A stretch of 64,000 nucleotides of DNA from the NCBI GenBank assembly GCA_009599575.1, contig VWND01000001.1:2170001-2234000 (forward strand). The letters are read 5' to 3'. Of this stretch, positions 35,591 through 47,779 are shown in pieces (the first letter of the stretch is position 1; the number at the start of each line of letters is the position of its first letter). Origin of the DNA: Blumeriella jaapii. Taxonomy: Eukaryota > Ascomycota > Leotiomycetes > Helotiales > Drepanopezizaceae. The notes under the pieces were generated by a model. That model did no database searches and had not been told where the DNA came from. It saw only the letters and a program-made list of their open reading frames with translations. The position numbers were made by a program, and so were the translations under genes.

Positions 35591-36189
35591 AAAAAGTAAA
35601 TAAAAAAAAGTACAGAAATTGTAAAGTATTTGTATCCAAAAATTACGGGAATCCGTATGCTGTTTTTCCAATAGATTATGGCTATTTAGGCAGGCATCCG
35701 TTTAAAACAACGAAAAAGAATAAATAATACAGAAAGTAGCAAATAATAAAATATATAAAAAATAGTTTTCGTAAAATATGCGAATAATATAAATATATCA
35801 AATATGCGGCTTAAGCATATATAAAGCTTTTGTCCTGGTAAACAAAAGTATAATTAAACAAAAAAAAGTATAATAGGTGTCTTAAACAACATAAAAAAAA
35901 GTCTTAAAAATAAACAGTATATATAAAAACAAAAACAATAAAACAGCGTATAATAAAAAAAAAAAACAATAAACAACAAAAACAATAAAACAGTTAGTAA
36001 ATAATTTTATATGCATCTTTTTCCTTCTCGGTCATAAGTAGAATCACGACTTAAATTATGCTTTTAGCAGCGGAATCGTTGTTCGGCTGTTTTCAAACCT
36101 TTTCAAAAGATTTTTTTTTTTTAAAAATATAATCGCTTTGATCGGAATCGTCGTCGAAATCGCTGAAATCGGAATCGCTATTTGAATCA
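35591..36189 (-). other. E1 spacer between integrase and ORF-X
   Basis: Very AT-rich, A-run-rich stretch with no protein-like frame, between the acidic C-terminus of E1 pol and the start of ORF-X. It may have held a promoter or splice acceptor for ORF-X; none can be shown after RIP. Confidence 0.5.
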
Positions 36190-37399
36190 AAATCCAAAAG
36201 ATAAATTTGCTAATTTCTTTTGTAAAACCGCTTTAACCGATTAGCGGCGAACGTTTTTTTTAGTTTTGTTTTATCGAATTCCGTAAGCTTATAATAGCTT
36301 TTATTCAATTCGGCTTCGTATATTTCGTAAGGTCCGAGCCATTTATAATCAAGCTTAATATCGGCCGATTTGTTAATAGCGCGCTGGACGTCGTAAATTA
36401 AAACCAGATTTTTCTTTTTAATTAGTGTTTTTTTTAAAATCTTGGTTTTATTCTAGATTTTTTTAGCTGCCTTTTTATATCTTTTCTTTTTTAAAATTAT
36501 TTTTTTTATATTTATATCGCGGTAATCTAACTGTTTAAACTTTATTATTAACAGGTCCGCTTTCGTTTTTATTTTAACTACGTTATAAAACCTTTATACA
36601 AGCCATTTTGTTTCCAAAGACAATCGAGCGTTTCTGCCGTATTAAATAAAAAATAAAATTATTTTAATAAAAACGTATATGCATATGCGCATAGCAAAAA
36701 GCATTTCCGAGAATTTCCGCGATCAACGCTTATAGCTTTTTCGAATAGCTTTTGATAGGCCGTCGAAAATATCTTTATAGCCTCGTTTAACGGATCTGTT
36801 GCTTTTCGAATTATAAGCTGAAATTTAAATGCGCTAAATGCCGTATTTTTTTATAAAAGTTTCGACAACGCTTTTATTCTCGGATCCACTATTAACGTTC
36901 AGTTTGCCAAACAAACCGTATCGATATACAACGTTTTTTCAAAAAAAAGTCGCTATAGCTTCGAAAATAACGTTTCGGAAAAGTCGCTTTTTAAGCTATT
37001 TAAATAAATCGTTAATAACGAATATAAAGCATATATGGCCGCGATCGGTGATTAATACGCGTATAACGTCGAAGTTAATTTTCTTTTAAATTCCAAAAAA
37101 CCACGTCGGATATAATAAGTTTTTTTTTCGGCCAGGCTTTCGTTTTTAGCAAAAGATGCAACTTTTAACAAAAGCTTTGCAATCTTCGAAATATTTTTTT
37201 TATTAAAAATCGTTTTTGATTCGGTGATAAATGGCTTTAGCTTTTTTATAAAACACTTTTTCGTAGGCTTTTTTTATAACTTGAAACTTATCGGCCTTAT
37301 TGTTTATTATTAAGCGTTTTTAATATATATTGTTTTTTATTTGTACAGCTTTCTGTCGGCTAAAATATAATCGAAAGCTTGGTTTTTAAATAATTTAAA
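36190..37399 (-). pseudogene. E1 integrase (RIP-mutated)
   Basis: Minus-strand remnants of integrase with a C-terminal domain near 36400-36230 reading YKWLGPYEIYEAELNKSYY and KKTFAANRLKRFYKR, the typical tail of fungal Ty3-type integrases. An acidic Asp/Ser stretch follows (about 36190-36130). Many TAA/TAG codons interrupt it, and the catalytic core is too degraded for me to place all three acidic residues. Confidence 0.7.
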
Positions 37400-38315
37400 T
37401 TAATAGTTTGGCATACTAAATAGTTTGAATAACGTGGTTAAATAATATGCGATGGAATAAAAGTCTTCGGTTTCGTAGTTGTCGATCAAAAGGTTATTTT
37501 CGTCGCTAATCGGCTTATTCCGATCGTTTTCGATCAAATCCATTCGCGGTGCCAGCCGAAATAATAACGCGAATGTTTTTTCGGCCCGAGAATTAGTATT
37601 TTTTATTCGCGGTGCCAGCCGAAATAGCAACGCGAATGGTTTTGGCTTTGTAAAATCCAAAGCGCAGATAGCGAAGCAGCCGATTTCGTTAGCAATTTAT
37701 TCGTTAATATTTTATTCGCTTTTTTCAACGAAGTCAAACGAATAAAAACGTTTTCGTTTGGAAAAGCCGTCTGCCGCTGTATTAATTATTTTTTTAATAT
37801 GTTTGATTTCGAAATTTATAAATCGCATTCAGGCTATTTAATTAATAACGAGCGCTTTTGGTAAATTATTGGCTTTTTTATTTAATTAGTCGACAAAAAC
37901 TTTTGCGTTTGTTTCCAAAATAAAATGCACGCCGTATAATTCGCTTTTTATTTTTTTTATTGCTTTGAAAACGCCTCGACATTTTCGTTTAATAATATCG
38001 TAGCGTGCTTTAGCGGAAAATTATAAGCCGCTTTCGAATCGTAAAAAGTGCCGTTTTTTGTTTTTATCGATTTGTTGTAATATAGCTTTCTAACCGAAAA
38101 TACTGGCGTCGATAATTAAAATGATTTTTTCTGCGTTTGGGCTGTAATCGATCCGCATAAGCGATAAGGCCGATAAAAAATCGTTTTTAAAAACTTTTAT
38201 AATTTTATTTTATTTTTCTTTCCAAACGAAATCGATTCTTTTTTTTATCGTAGCGTAAATAGATATAGCTTTTTAAGAAAAATTTTTAATTTAATTGCGG
38301 TAGTAAATCACAACG
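37400..38315 (-). pseudogene. E1 RNase H and connection (RIP-mutated)
   Basis: Contains the Ty3-type RNase H pattern in order: IIDASIFG, RFESGL, YDIIKRKCRGVFKAIKKIKS, LYGVHFILETNAKVFVD, NKKANNLPKALVIN and AADGFSKR. Trp codons have become TAA/TGA. Between RNase H and integrase, two copies of a hairpin-forming 35-bp repeat encode FALLFRLAPR twice. The segment is cut at 38316 by the E4 insertion and continues upstream at 46536. Confidence 0.8.
37541..37639. repeat. two hairpin-forming 35-bp repeats in the E1 pol linker
   Basis: 37541-37575 and 37604-37639 share ATTCGCGGTGCCAGCCGAAA and end in the inverted CGCGAATG, so each can fold with a 7-8-bp stem. They are 63 bp apart (21 codons) and both encode FALLFRLAPR in the pol frame. 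Similar but more diverged words starting TTCGCGGT or CTCGCGGT occur at 29166, 34504 and 54161. Confidence 0.7.
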
Positions 38316-38320
38316 CCAAT

Positions 38321-38622
38321 TGTCGTGCATAGCTGAATAGTCGGTAGGAACCCTCACCGGAGGCTGGAACGGATGAATTGTATGCAGTAAAATGTTACTT
38401 GTATTGTTCTAAGTCTGACTGGCGAGCTCTCCGCAGAAGACGGAAGGTTCGGGCTCGCTTAGTCAGTCGCTCGGAAAAACTAGTTTCCGAAAAGGCTCGT
38501 TATCACGTGACTACGAGCCTTTCCGAGCTCCAGGAACATCTAACTACTGAAAGCGTACAAAAAGAATAAATCTGAAACAAAAAAAATAAAAAATAATAAA
38601 AAAATGTAAATATAGCGCAACA
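38321..38622 (-). repeat. E4 3' LTR
   Basis: 302 bp, the less mutated copy. Includes TATCACGTGAC and inverted GAAAAGGCTCGT/ACGAGCCTTTC, which could form a hairpin around the CACGTG. Confidence 0.95.
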
Positions 38623-38819
38623 CATCTTTTAGCTGATTGCCAATCCGGTAATCAGCTACTCTCAAAGCGCGGGAAGATCCTTTTATCGTCCGAATGCGGC
38701 CGTAACGCGATATTGCAATATTTATATAGCTTATTTATATTCTTTATCGTTGTAAAGCGTGAATAAAGCCAATTCAGCTTAAATAAAAGTCTCGTCGCTT
38801 TTGAAAACCTTAACTTTTT

Positions 38820-40062
38820 TATTTCTCCATCAGTCTTCTAATAGATTCAGGCTCTACTATTTTAATCAAAAACATCGATATAACTTTTCCTATACCCAAA
38901 AAAGGTCGTCCGCGTGGCTCCACGCGACCAATTGGCCCAGCTCCTCGGACTTCCAGTTCTCGGCGCTTGCGTAATCGAAGTTTTGCAAAATCCATTTTGC
39001 GCAATCAATCGGCTTTTTCGGCCAATTTTTTTTTTTTGACCCTTTCGAAAAAAGCGACCCTTTCGATGTTTCGTTTTTAAACGGTCTTTTCGGAAATCCA
39101 TACTTGCCTAGCCTCGAAGATGCCGATATAGCGCCTGGAGGTGGAGAAAACGCTGCTAGCGGTGAAAAAGCTATTGGCGGTAGTCTCGGTCCTGGTAGCA
39201 CTCCCGGAAAGGAAGGGCAGAATACTGGCGCCCCTGAAAAAGAAGCGCCCGAAAGTTATCAGAGCGAAAAAACTGAAAATGGGAATAACGACGATGGTCG
39301 TCCTTCAAAACGCGCTCGCACTAAAGCCAGAAAGCCTGTTATTCCTGGGCCTTCTAACCCTACTTTTTGTGTGACCTGTATTGCTCGCGAAACAACTGGA
39401 AACCTAAACTACGACTGCCTGTCGAACTTGGCTGAAGCTCGTTGCTATCGATGCCACGCAATCAGCACGTCGTGCATTCCGGCCGACGCGAACGTTTTGG
39501 CTGCGTAGTCTTCCGTTCTTAAAGCTCGGATTAACAAAATTACTAAAACGGTTAATTTTATCGAAAAACTCTGTCGTTCCTGCTAATCGATTCCTAGGAT
39601 ATAACGGTTATTTTTTATCCTACGGTCAAAGCGGCTTTAAAAATGCAAAAAAGTAAGCTTTCAAATCGATCGTAACTCAGAAGCAAAATTAATAACCACA
39701 GAGCGTATCACTAACGCGAAGCTCGCCGCGGCCCGTAAGGTTTCTCAGCCTTCTGCTCTTCGAGTGGAGACTCCTACGCCTGCTCCACGTGCTGGCGGAA
39801 TAGGGCCTGGCCACGACCCACCAAAGAATGCTCCCGTCCTGAAGGTTCAGAAGAGAATCTCGCGGCGACCCTTCTGCTAAACGTCCCTGGTCCTTAGCCT
39901 GGTGAAGCTCCGCAAAAGGAAGGAAATGCTCCGGCTGCACAGCCGGCGGCAGCTGTTCCTGGAGGGCCTATCGGAGGGTTTATCTCAGGCCTGACTGTCG
40001 CGGAGCGTCGGGCGCGGATTGTTATTTTAGCGGGTTATATTTTTAACCTTTTGCAAAGCTGA
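38820..40062 (+). pseudogene. E4 antisense accessory ORF: AT-hook-like motif plus six-Cys cluster
   Basis: Plus-strand frame opposite to pol, between pol and the 3' LTR. Frame 1: 38823-39025 with PKKGRPRGS (38895-38921), an AT-hook-like core, and a basic Ser/Arg stretch. After a T12 run (39026-39038) that shifts the frame, the second frame gives DPFEKSDPFDVSFLNGLFG, a Gly/Glu-rich linker, a basic RPSKRARTKARK, and the cysteine module 39368-39475: C-x2-C-x12-C-x8-C-x2-C-x6-C (FCVTCIARE, YDCLSNLAEARCYRCHA, STSC). Stop at 39508, then further GC-rich open segments to about 40062 (AAAVPGGPIGGFISGLTVAE). Much less RIPed than the pol beside it. A nuclear DNA-binding role is an inference from the motifs. 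Confidence 0.62.
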
Positions 40063-40193
40063 GCGGTCTGGTTTTGGGTTTCTGGGTTTACGAAAGATTC
40101 GGATTTCCTTTGCTTAAAGAATGGTTTTTGCTGTGTTTTAAATTTTAATGAAAGTCTGTTTAAATAAATATACACCTGCAAAATGCAAGCTTT

Positions 40194-43100
40194 TCAGCTC
40201 GATTGGTCGAGCTTCTCGACAAAGCTCCGAGAATCCCGTAGATTAAAAAGTTTGACGAAACTCTCGTGCTTTTGTCGGGTCAGATTTTTAGTAAAACCGT
40301 CTGCGTGCATCTTATTTATTAAAAAGTATATGATTTTAAACTTTCCATTTTGATATTCCTGGCGAATCCACATATTGCTTATATCGACGTAGCGAAGCTT
40401 CGTAGATATTTTTTTTTTATCCTCTACGATCAATCTAATCGTTTGCTAGTTATCGCAATATACGTTCCATTCAGGAACAACGTCGAGTCGAAGCTCCTTA
40501 AAAAAACGTTGAAATGCCATCATCTCTTTTACGGTCGCCATATAAGCAAATAGCTCCGCTTCAATAGAAAAAATAATAACTATGTCTTATCGTACAGCCT
40601 TCTACAAAATAACATCTCCGAAAAAAAAAAAAATATACCTCTAAAAGGATTTCCGAGTTTCTGGATCGTCGGCGAAAAAAGCGTCGGTGAAAACTATCAA
40701 TTGATTCTCCCGCTCTTCCCGACTGTAAACGATCCCTAGGAACCTCGTTCCATAAAAATATCGAAGCGTTCAATTAGCTGCCTCGAAATATTAGAAACTT
40801 AGATTGGTAAAAAAGTAAAAAAGCTGAGAAGCTGCGAAAGCCACGTCGGATCGAAGCATAATAGCCGTGTACAAAATTAAACCGACCTTTTTTTAATACT
40901 TTTTGATCTGCGGAAGCGTAGCTACGCCTAGGTTTTTAACAAATTCGCAAATTGGAAAAGGCGTGCTTGAAAAGCGCCCTTTGCATACACCAAACTTCGT
41001 AGCGATCTTTTCGATATACGAATCGTAAAGCAGAAAGACTTTCTTTTTTTGTTTGTTTCGTAAAATACAAACTCCGAAAAAATAGTCCAGATTTCCTATA
41101 CTTATAAGCTCGTAAGCCCTTTTCAAACCGAAAATAATTTCGTCGGCTTTTAACGAATAAAAAGCGTGATATAAAACTTAAATATCGTCGACGTAAAACG
41201 CCACGTATACGCTCCGCACCTCGTTAGCGAATATACAAAGCTCCTCGCCCATTGGTTCGAGCTTCAGCTTTCTCAAAATGTTGGCGAATTCGCCATACCA
41301 CAAGGCTAGAAAATCCCTCAACCCATACAAAGCTCGGTCTAGCTGTACCACCATACCTGGTTGTTTAAATCCATCAGGCAGATAGCACGTAACTGGCTTA
41401 CTCCTGGAATCTCGTTTTGCATTAACGAAAGCATTAACCATATCGAATTGCTTAACTTCCAGATCGAAATAAACCGCCAGCGCCATAACCGTTCGGAAAA
41501 AACGGGCTGCGAATATAGCTGCGTATATAAAAAAGATTAAAGCTTCGTCTTATAAATCTTCCCTCACGACTAGTCTCGATCTGCACCGCTGCAACTCGCC
41601 TAAGCTGTTTGTTTTGTATATAAAAACCCATTTAAATGAAATAAGCTTCATGGTTTCATCCCTTTTGACAATCCTCCAGCACTTTCTAATCTCCAAGTTC
41701 TTAATCTCGGTCCTTGCTCCCTTTTTAAACTGCTCTCCCATCTGATGGTTTTTCAACTCGTTCCAGTTTTTTGAAGCCTTCGAAAAATTGTCCCGATATT
41801 GTTTTTGATCGAAAAGTTAAATGTTTCTTACCGACTCTCCTCCTATCAAAGCCGCCACCACTGCGTAAACAGCCTAAAGATCTTTTCCATCCACCTAAAT
41901 CGGCTCGTCTATCCAAAACGTGTAAACGAATTCGTCGATCTGTTATTTAATAAATAAAGCCACTAATTAAAAGATTTCGCATACCGTAGCGTACACTTCC
42001 GGTCTATCCGGCCAATATAAAATAAAATTTGTACGATTTCGTTTAGCAGTCTCTGAAATCAGCTGCTTTCCATCGCTTATCGGAAACTTCGATTTGTTTT
42101 TTCTACTCCTTCTGAATAATGCCTCCTCCTCAGTAATCAGCCTTGGAAAAGCTTCCAAAAGCAAGCGTTCAGATGGCTACTTTATTCTAAATCGATCTGG
42201 CGCCTGATCTGCCGGGCGATAACTTTTAATTATAATTTAAAAGATTAAATTGCGCGCTCCCTCGTATAGAGCCATTTCCATACCCGCGCCGGAAAACCTC
42301 CTAAAGCTTTGCTCTGCTTCATCCTGTCCTGCAGTAATAAGCTTTGCTAGTCTGTTACTTCTTCTTAGACCTCCATAACCTTCTGACGCTTCTATCGCGT
42401 CGGTCAAAGTGTTTCGGATATGCTTTGCATATTCCCGACTGATAACTAATCCTGAAAATTAAAACTGGTCGGTAATAGCTTTGTCGAAAAGACTTTTATA
42501 AGAAACCATCACCCCCGAACTCTGAACGTCTGAATCGACCGTAAAAAAAGGCTCGATCGCCTCGACCTCCATTGGGTCTTCCACCCCCGAGAATTTGGCT
42601 TCCTCTAGGATGTCTAAATCCATTGGTATTAAAATGTCCTTCTCCTTTACCGTAGGCTTTGGAGGTCCACCAGAAGGGCCTGAAATCGGTCCTGGTCCTG
42701 ATGACGGCTCCGGTGAAAAAGGACCTCCATTTCCTTTTGTAAAGTCTGAAGGTTGCTCGTTTTGTGATAATAGCTCTTCCTCTGTATCACCCCCCTCCCA
42801 GCACACCGAGTTTTGCTAATCTGCGCCGCCACTAAAACCGCCCGCTAATATCTGATACTCAGCGTCCTAAGCTCCTTCGTCCTCCGCGTCTTCGATAAAC
42901 TCCACGGTCTCCTAAAGCTCTAGTCTAGTCATAGGACTTGGACTTTCAGCCTCCGAAAAATAAAACTTAGACTCGTCAAACACTACGTTTCAGCTCGTAA
43001 TTACACGCATTAGCTAAAGCACCCAGATTTTGTAAATATTAAAAGCGCTATATCCAACCAAATATCCGATATATCCCCTCGGGAAAACCTTAAATTCTCT

Positions 43101-45946
43101 CTTGTGTCTTGTAGCCTCCCGATCCTTTATCATTGGGTACGCACGAGCTCCGTACGCATAAACTTTGCTCCAATCTGGTCTAAGATCGGCCGTACGCGCC
43201 TTCACAATAACAAAATCGTAATACCGGAAATATTACCTGAACCAGCTGTGCAAAACTTTATTTAAAAACTTGAATTATCTCCTCGCAAGCGGCGACATAT
43301 TATACAAATGCGCTGCTGCTTCTATCGTTTCGGGCCAAAGGAAAATTGAAATCCCGCCCCAATTCTCATTTTTATCGAACGCTCAATTACTTTCCTTCCT
43401 GCTCGTTCGATCGAGCCATTTAGCTGGTGCACGTAAAGTAAAATCAACTCCAAATCGATACCCTCGCGCTCCGCCCATTTCTGATACTCCGAAATAATGT
43501 TTTCTTGTTTTGGAATTACCGACGACTCGTTATTTTATCGAATTTTGCAAATAGAAAGATTGTATTAACGTTTTATCTATGCGTCGAACGTTTAAAAACG
43601 GTCCAGAACGACCTTTATATCTCTCGTTCTGGTAGCGAAGGCCCAAATCTTTCTACTATATTCGTCCTTTATCAGAAACATCCACGTCGAGCCGTTGTAA
43701 ACTTCTTTACGACTTTTGAAATAATCGTAAAAGTCCTAGCCGATGCGAAAAAAAAGCCTGGGAAACTTGTTTTCTGATATTGCCCTTGAAATCACCTGCT
43801 CTGAATGCGTAACAGCATACTCCTCGCATTCTACTCTGATTAAGCCCTTGATTTTTACTCTACGAGTATTTTCGACCAGCTTTTCGAACGCGTCTTTATC
43901 CAAATGGCCCGAACGAAAGTGCCACAAGCGCGCATCGTTATTCCGATCGTACGTAAACACGCTGCTTTTCTTAAATTTATGGCGCGTACGACGTTTCGGA
44001 ATTGTATAAATCATTAGACCGGGCGAATCACGTTTTAAAAAATTCAAATTATTACGTAGAAAATACGAACAAAAAAAGCAATTGATTTTAATATATTTAA
44101 ATATATAAAAATCGGCGATCGTCTGACATTAACGTCTTAAAATAAAGCTTTCAGAACTTCCAAAACGAAAAGTATTATCTGACCCTTGAAACCAATAACC
44201 CTTTTTAACCAAAAAACTAGCGGAAATAATATTAGTAGTAAAGTTTGGAACGAACGCCACGTTGTTAAAAACCATATCCTAAAGCTTTCTATTCTTTTTA
44301 CGAAAAAACCCCTTTTATCAGTCGACTCTTTTTTCCGACGATTGAAAAACTCTGTATACCTGTATAAACGCTGTTAATAAGATTATCAACCTTTTTATAA
44401 AACCCTTCGATAAAAAAGTCCTTGTCGTTTACCAAATAAGTTTCAGAACAATTGTTAAAAAAGATGCTTTTGTCCAAAAAGTAATACTAATCTAGCTTCA
44501 AAACCAAAACGTTGATTCCGAAATGCTTTTTAATCGCATCAAAATAAGAAAAACAGAAAGTTGCGATAAAAAACTTCTTCTGGTCGTTTTTAGAAATTAA
44601 CTTTGGAATCTGTTTTGGCTTGGTTATTGGGATTCCAAGGATTTTATTAATTGCGACCATTTGAATACCTTTTTCATTCAAAGCCTTCAGGGCCTCCTTA
44701 TAATTAAAAAAACAGCTCTTTTCGCATTTCAGCGATCTTCTGCCTGTTTAGAAAGTTAAAAAAAGTTTTTTCTTTACGACGACCATCCATTGCGTATAAA
44801 AGCTTTTTACAATCGGTTAAAAGATAGAAATAGCGCTTTTTAGGAATATCGCATGGGCAGTCATACCCTTTCCCTCCTTCTTTTTTGCCTTTTCCTTCTT
44901 CTTTTCCACGACCTTTCGAAATATCGTTGTTTTCAAAATCGAAAAGGGAAATGGCGAAAACTCCGACCTTTCGGCCTGAATTATCGAATCCTCGGTTGTT
45001 TTCAAAAGAAAAAACTATAAAGCTCAATTCGATTAAAGTCTTTTTCATAAAAAGGCCGGCAAATTCGTTTTTCAAATACTCAGCCTTCTTGCCGTTCGCC
45101 CACTATAAATTAATATGTACGGCGACTGCGTCGAAAAAATCGGTGGCAGCGTAGCGGCCATCCATATCAGAAATCTTATATTCGACAGCTGCTCTATAGG
45201 CGGTTTGCCATTCCTTCACCCACTCGGTGATATTCACCCTCCCGTTGTACGCCTTACGGGAAAATGTTTTTATAATCAGATCTGACGAAGCTAACCACGG
45301 AAAAGTGTGCAGAAGCAATATTCTTTTTCAGAATACGAACGAATGCCTGGAATAACCTCTGCTTCCCTTTATAATATAAATCCTTGACCCTACGCACACT
45401 TCTATTCATTAAAGAATTTCCCTGCAAATTAATATGGAAAGTGGCGTACGCTTTCTTATTATTAATAGCGTTAATCTCCGATTAAGCAATTGCAAAATTT
45501 ATTAAACTGATTTCCACAATTGAAAAGATCCAATCGAGCAACTTCTGATAAACAGTAACGTATTCCTGCCACTTTTTAAACTCCTTTAAATAGTTTTTCG
45601 AAAAGTAATCGATCTTATTTTTCAAATCGTCGAAAGTCAAATTGGCTGGTCGAAGTCTGTCGAAAAGGTTACCAATCGTAACGGCGGCCCTTTCTGCCTC
45701 GGTCATGCCATTGTATTCGGCGCATTCTCGATCGTAGTCTGCTTAGCGCTCTCTGTTCCTCTGATCGATAAACTGGTAAAACGACTGTTCTTATAATCGT
45801 TTATTAATAAAAAAGCGAAATGAAAAGTCAGAATCGGTATAATCGAAAGAAAAAATCCCTGATCGGTGAAATTTGTACGCTCCCAACCAAAAGATCCACG
45901 ATTTTAAATCGTAAAAGAAAACCTCCTTCTTCGTAAAGGCCGACAT
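40194..45946 (-). pseudogene. E4 gag-pol (copia order, RIP-mutated)
   Basis: Gag start MSAFTKKEVFFYDLKSWIFW at 45946, continuing with MTEAERAAVTIGNLFDRLRP (45.7 kb). Pre-integrase zinc-region remnant LWHFRSGHLDKDAFEKLVEN near 43.9 kb and integrase 43.7-42.9 kb, with a Pro/Gly-rich, poorly RIPed linker near 42.7 kb. Copia-type RT 41.76-41.18 kb: VKQFDMVNAFVNA, LDRALYGLRDFLALWYGEF and AFYVDDI (catalytic YVDD intact). RNase H end 40433-40194 (KLRYVDISNMWIRQEYQNGK, HADGFTKNLTRQKHESF). Many stops. Confidence 0.82.
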
Positions 45947-46228
45947 ATTATTTTCGTTATGAAAGATCGATTAACTTGGTTGAAAAAAGTAAAAAAATAA
46001 AAATAAGATTTGTAAATTAAAAAAATCGAAAAATTGATGCTTCCCGCACTTTCAATAGCCTTTTATCGATTCGTGGCCTTTTGCCAAATAAGAAAAACTC
46101 TGCAAAGTATAACCTCCCACGAATATCTTTTAACAATTCGAATGAATTAACCGGTGAAAGCTCCCAACGAATCTCCTAGCGTATACATTGCAGAAAAAAG
46201 CTTATTAATTGGCTCCGGGGCTTATAAC

Positions 46229-46530
46229 TGTCGTGCATAACTAAATAATCGGTAGGAATTCTCATCGGAGGCTGGAACGAATAAATTATATGCAATAAAA
46301 TGTTACTTGTATTGTTCTAAGTCTGACTGGCGAGCTTTCCGCAAAAAACGGAAAGTTCGGGCTCGCTTAGTCAGTCGCTCGGAAAAACTAGTTTCCGAAA
46401 AGGCTCGTTATCACGTGACTACGAGCCTTTCCGAGCTCCAGGAACATCTAACTACTAAAAGCGTACAGGAAGAATGAATCTGGAACAAAAGAAATGAAAA
46501 ATAATAAAGGAATGTAAATATAGCGCAACA
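46229..46530 (-). repeat. E4 5' LTR
   Basis: 302 bp. Differs from the other copy by G/A and C/T changes at the positions I compared (for example CATAGCTGAATAG versus CATAACTAAATAA). The same hairpin around CACGTG is kept. Confidence 0.95.
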
Positions 46531-46535
46531 CCAAT

Positions 46536-47527
46536 AAAAGCTCTGGCTTCGATAATATTTTCGCACTTTTTTTATTCGCAGATTTTTTTAATTTTTTTTC
46601 GTTAGAAATAGCGGCCAGCGCTATTAGTCATATAATCAACGATATTTATTTCGGGCATACAAAATTTTAATCGAAAACCAATAATAACTTTGGCTTTTTC
46701 GAAGCAGATTATAATTTTATCGATATTTTAAATATATTTTATTATATAGCGTCGAATTTTAGGAAAAATCTTTTTATTATTATAATATAATCTGGAGCCT
46801 TTTATTCCAACGTCGTTAACGTAAAAAAAAGTAATATTAAAAATACAAATCATAAAAACCTTGTATACGATTTTCACGAATTGAGCGACTGAATTGATAG
46901 CTCCCATAAATACTTTCGTTATGCGCAATAGACCGATTGAAATTTGAATTGCCGTTATATTTCGAAATCGTAGGTCAAACATTAAATAATCGTAGCCGAA
47001 AAACAAATCGAAAAAAAAAGCGATCGTTAATTTTGCGAATTCGTTTGAAAATTAATCGACGTTAAATGGTACGTTAGCGTTTCGTATCGTTATTCTGTTT
47101 ATTTCGACGATTGCGATAATAAATCTGTAAATGTTTTTTTTTTTTTCGCAACGATAAACCATTTGTTTTTGTATAGGTCGTGGCAGAATTCGAGGATCTT
47201 TTGCTTGATTCGTTTTTTTAGCATTTCGATTATTTTGTTTTAAAAAGCCTTAGGAACTAAAAAGGTTTTTTCTTGCCAGGCTTCGTAAAGTACGGTTTTG
47301 ATATCGATGTGAGGCGTAACGTTAAAGCTGAATTGGCCCATTTCGGTGAAATCGAAGACCATAGCCTTTTCTCGATTACGTAGGATTTCGTATAAAACCT
47401 TTTTTTTTTTTGGCAAAAATTGGGTTTCGATTGCTAGGTTATCAAATCGTTCTTTTGTAAATCGGCTGCTAGGTGATAAGCTGGAAAATCGGCCGGTAAT
47501 AAGTTCTTCGAACTCGCCAATAACTAG
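46536..47527 (-). pseudogene. E1 reverse transcriptase (RIP-mutated)
   Basis: Minus-strand RT remnant: FDLRFRNITAIQISIGLLRI, GAINSVAQFVKIV and the catalytic box YVNDVGIKG (near 46826-46808), where FLDD/FVDD is expected, so the first catalytic Asp is now Asn (GAC to AAC, RIP type). It is flanked by E4 on the left (TSD CCAAT) and E5 on the right (TSD TTAAG); E1 pol continues at 53929 in phase. Confidence 0.8.
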
Positions 47528-47532
47528 TTAAG

Positions 47533-47779
47533 TGTTACGATCCTCCCCTGGCTAGTGGTGGTTGCTAGTGGTATGATTGCCGGTGGTGTTGGAATAAGGT
47601 TTGGGCACGGACCACCTCGGCCACTAGGCCTCGCGCTAAGTCACGTGACCCATAAGCGCAACCTATTGTATATAAAATTCGCGATCCCGAGCATTTTAGC
47701 TCGGTGTTTTTCTTTCAATTTATATGCGTACCTTTTGGTCTATATTACTTTTTTGATTATTTTTAAGCTAGCTGTAATA
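47533..47779 (+). repeat. E5 5' LTR
   Basis: 247 bp, ungapped against the right copy; the differences I compared are transitions, the left copy being the more AT-rich. Contains GTCACGTGACC. Confidence 0.94.

Larger units (their letters stand above)
38321..46530 (-). mobile_element. E4: Ty1/copia-type element with antisense accessory ORF
   Basis: 8,210 bp in minus orientation, inserted between the RT and RNase H parts of E1 pol, with TSD CCAAT (38316-38320 and 46531-46535). LTRs of 302 bp, 38321-38622 (3') and 46229-46530 (5'), TGTCGTGC...GCGCAACA. Gag-pol runs from ATG 45946 down to about 40194 with integrase before RT, the Ty1/copia order. The element is longer than typical copia elements because about 1.4 kb between pol and the 3' LTR carries a plus-strand accessory ORF. 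Confidence 0.92.

Noticed and set aside
47533..47779. E5 and E3 as copies of one family
   Set aside because: Despite the shared polypurine/stop arrangement, their LTRs differ in length and sequence, so I treat them as separate families.
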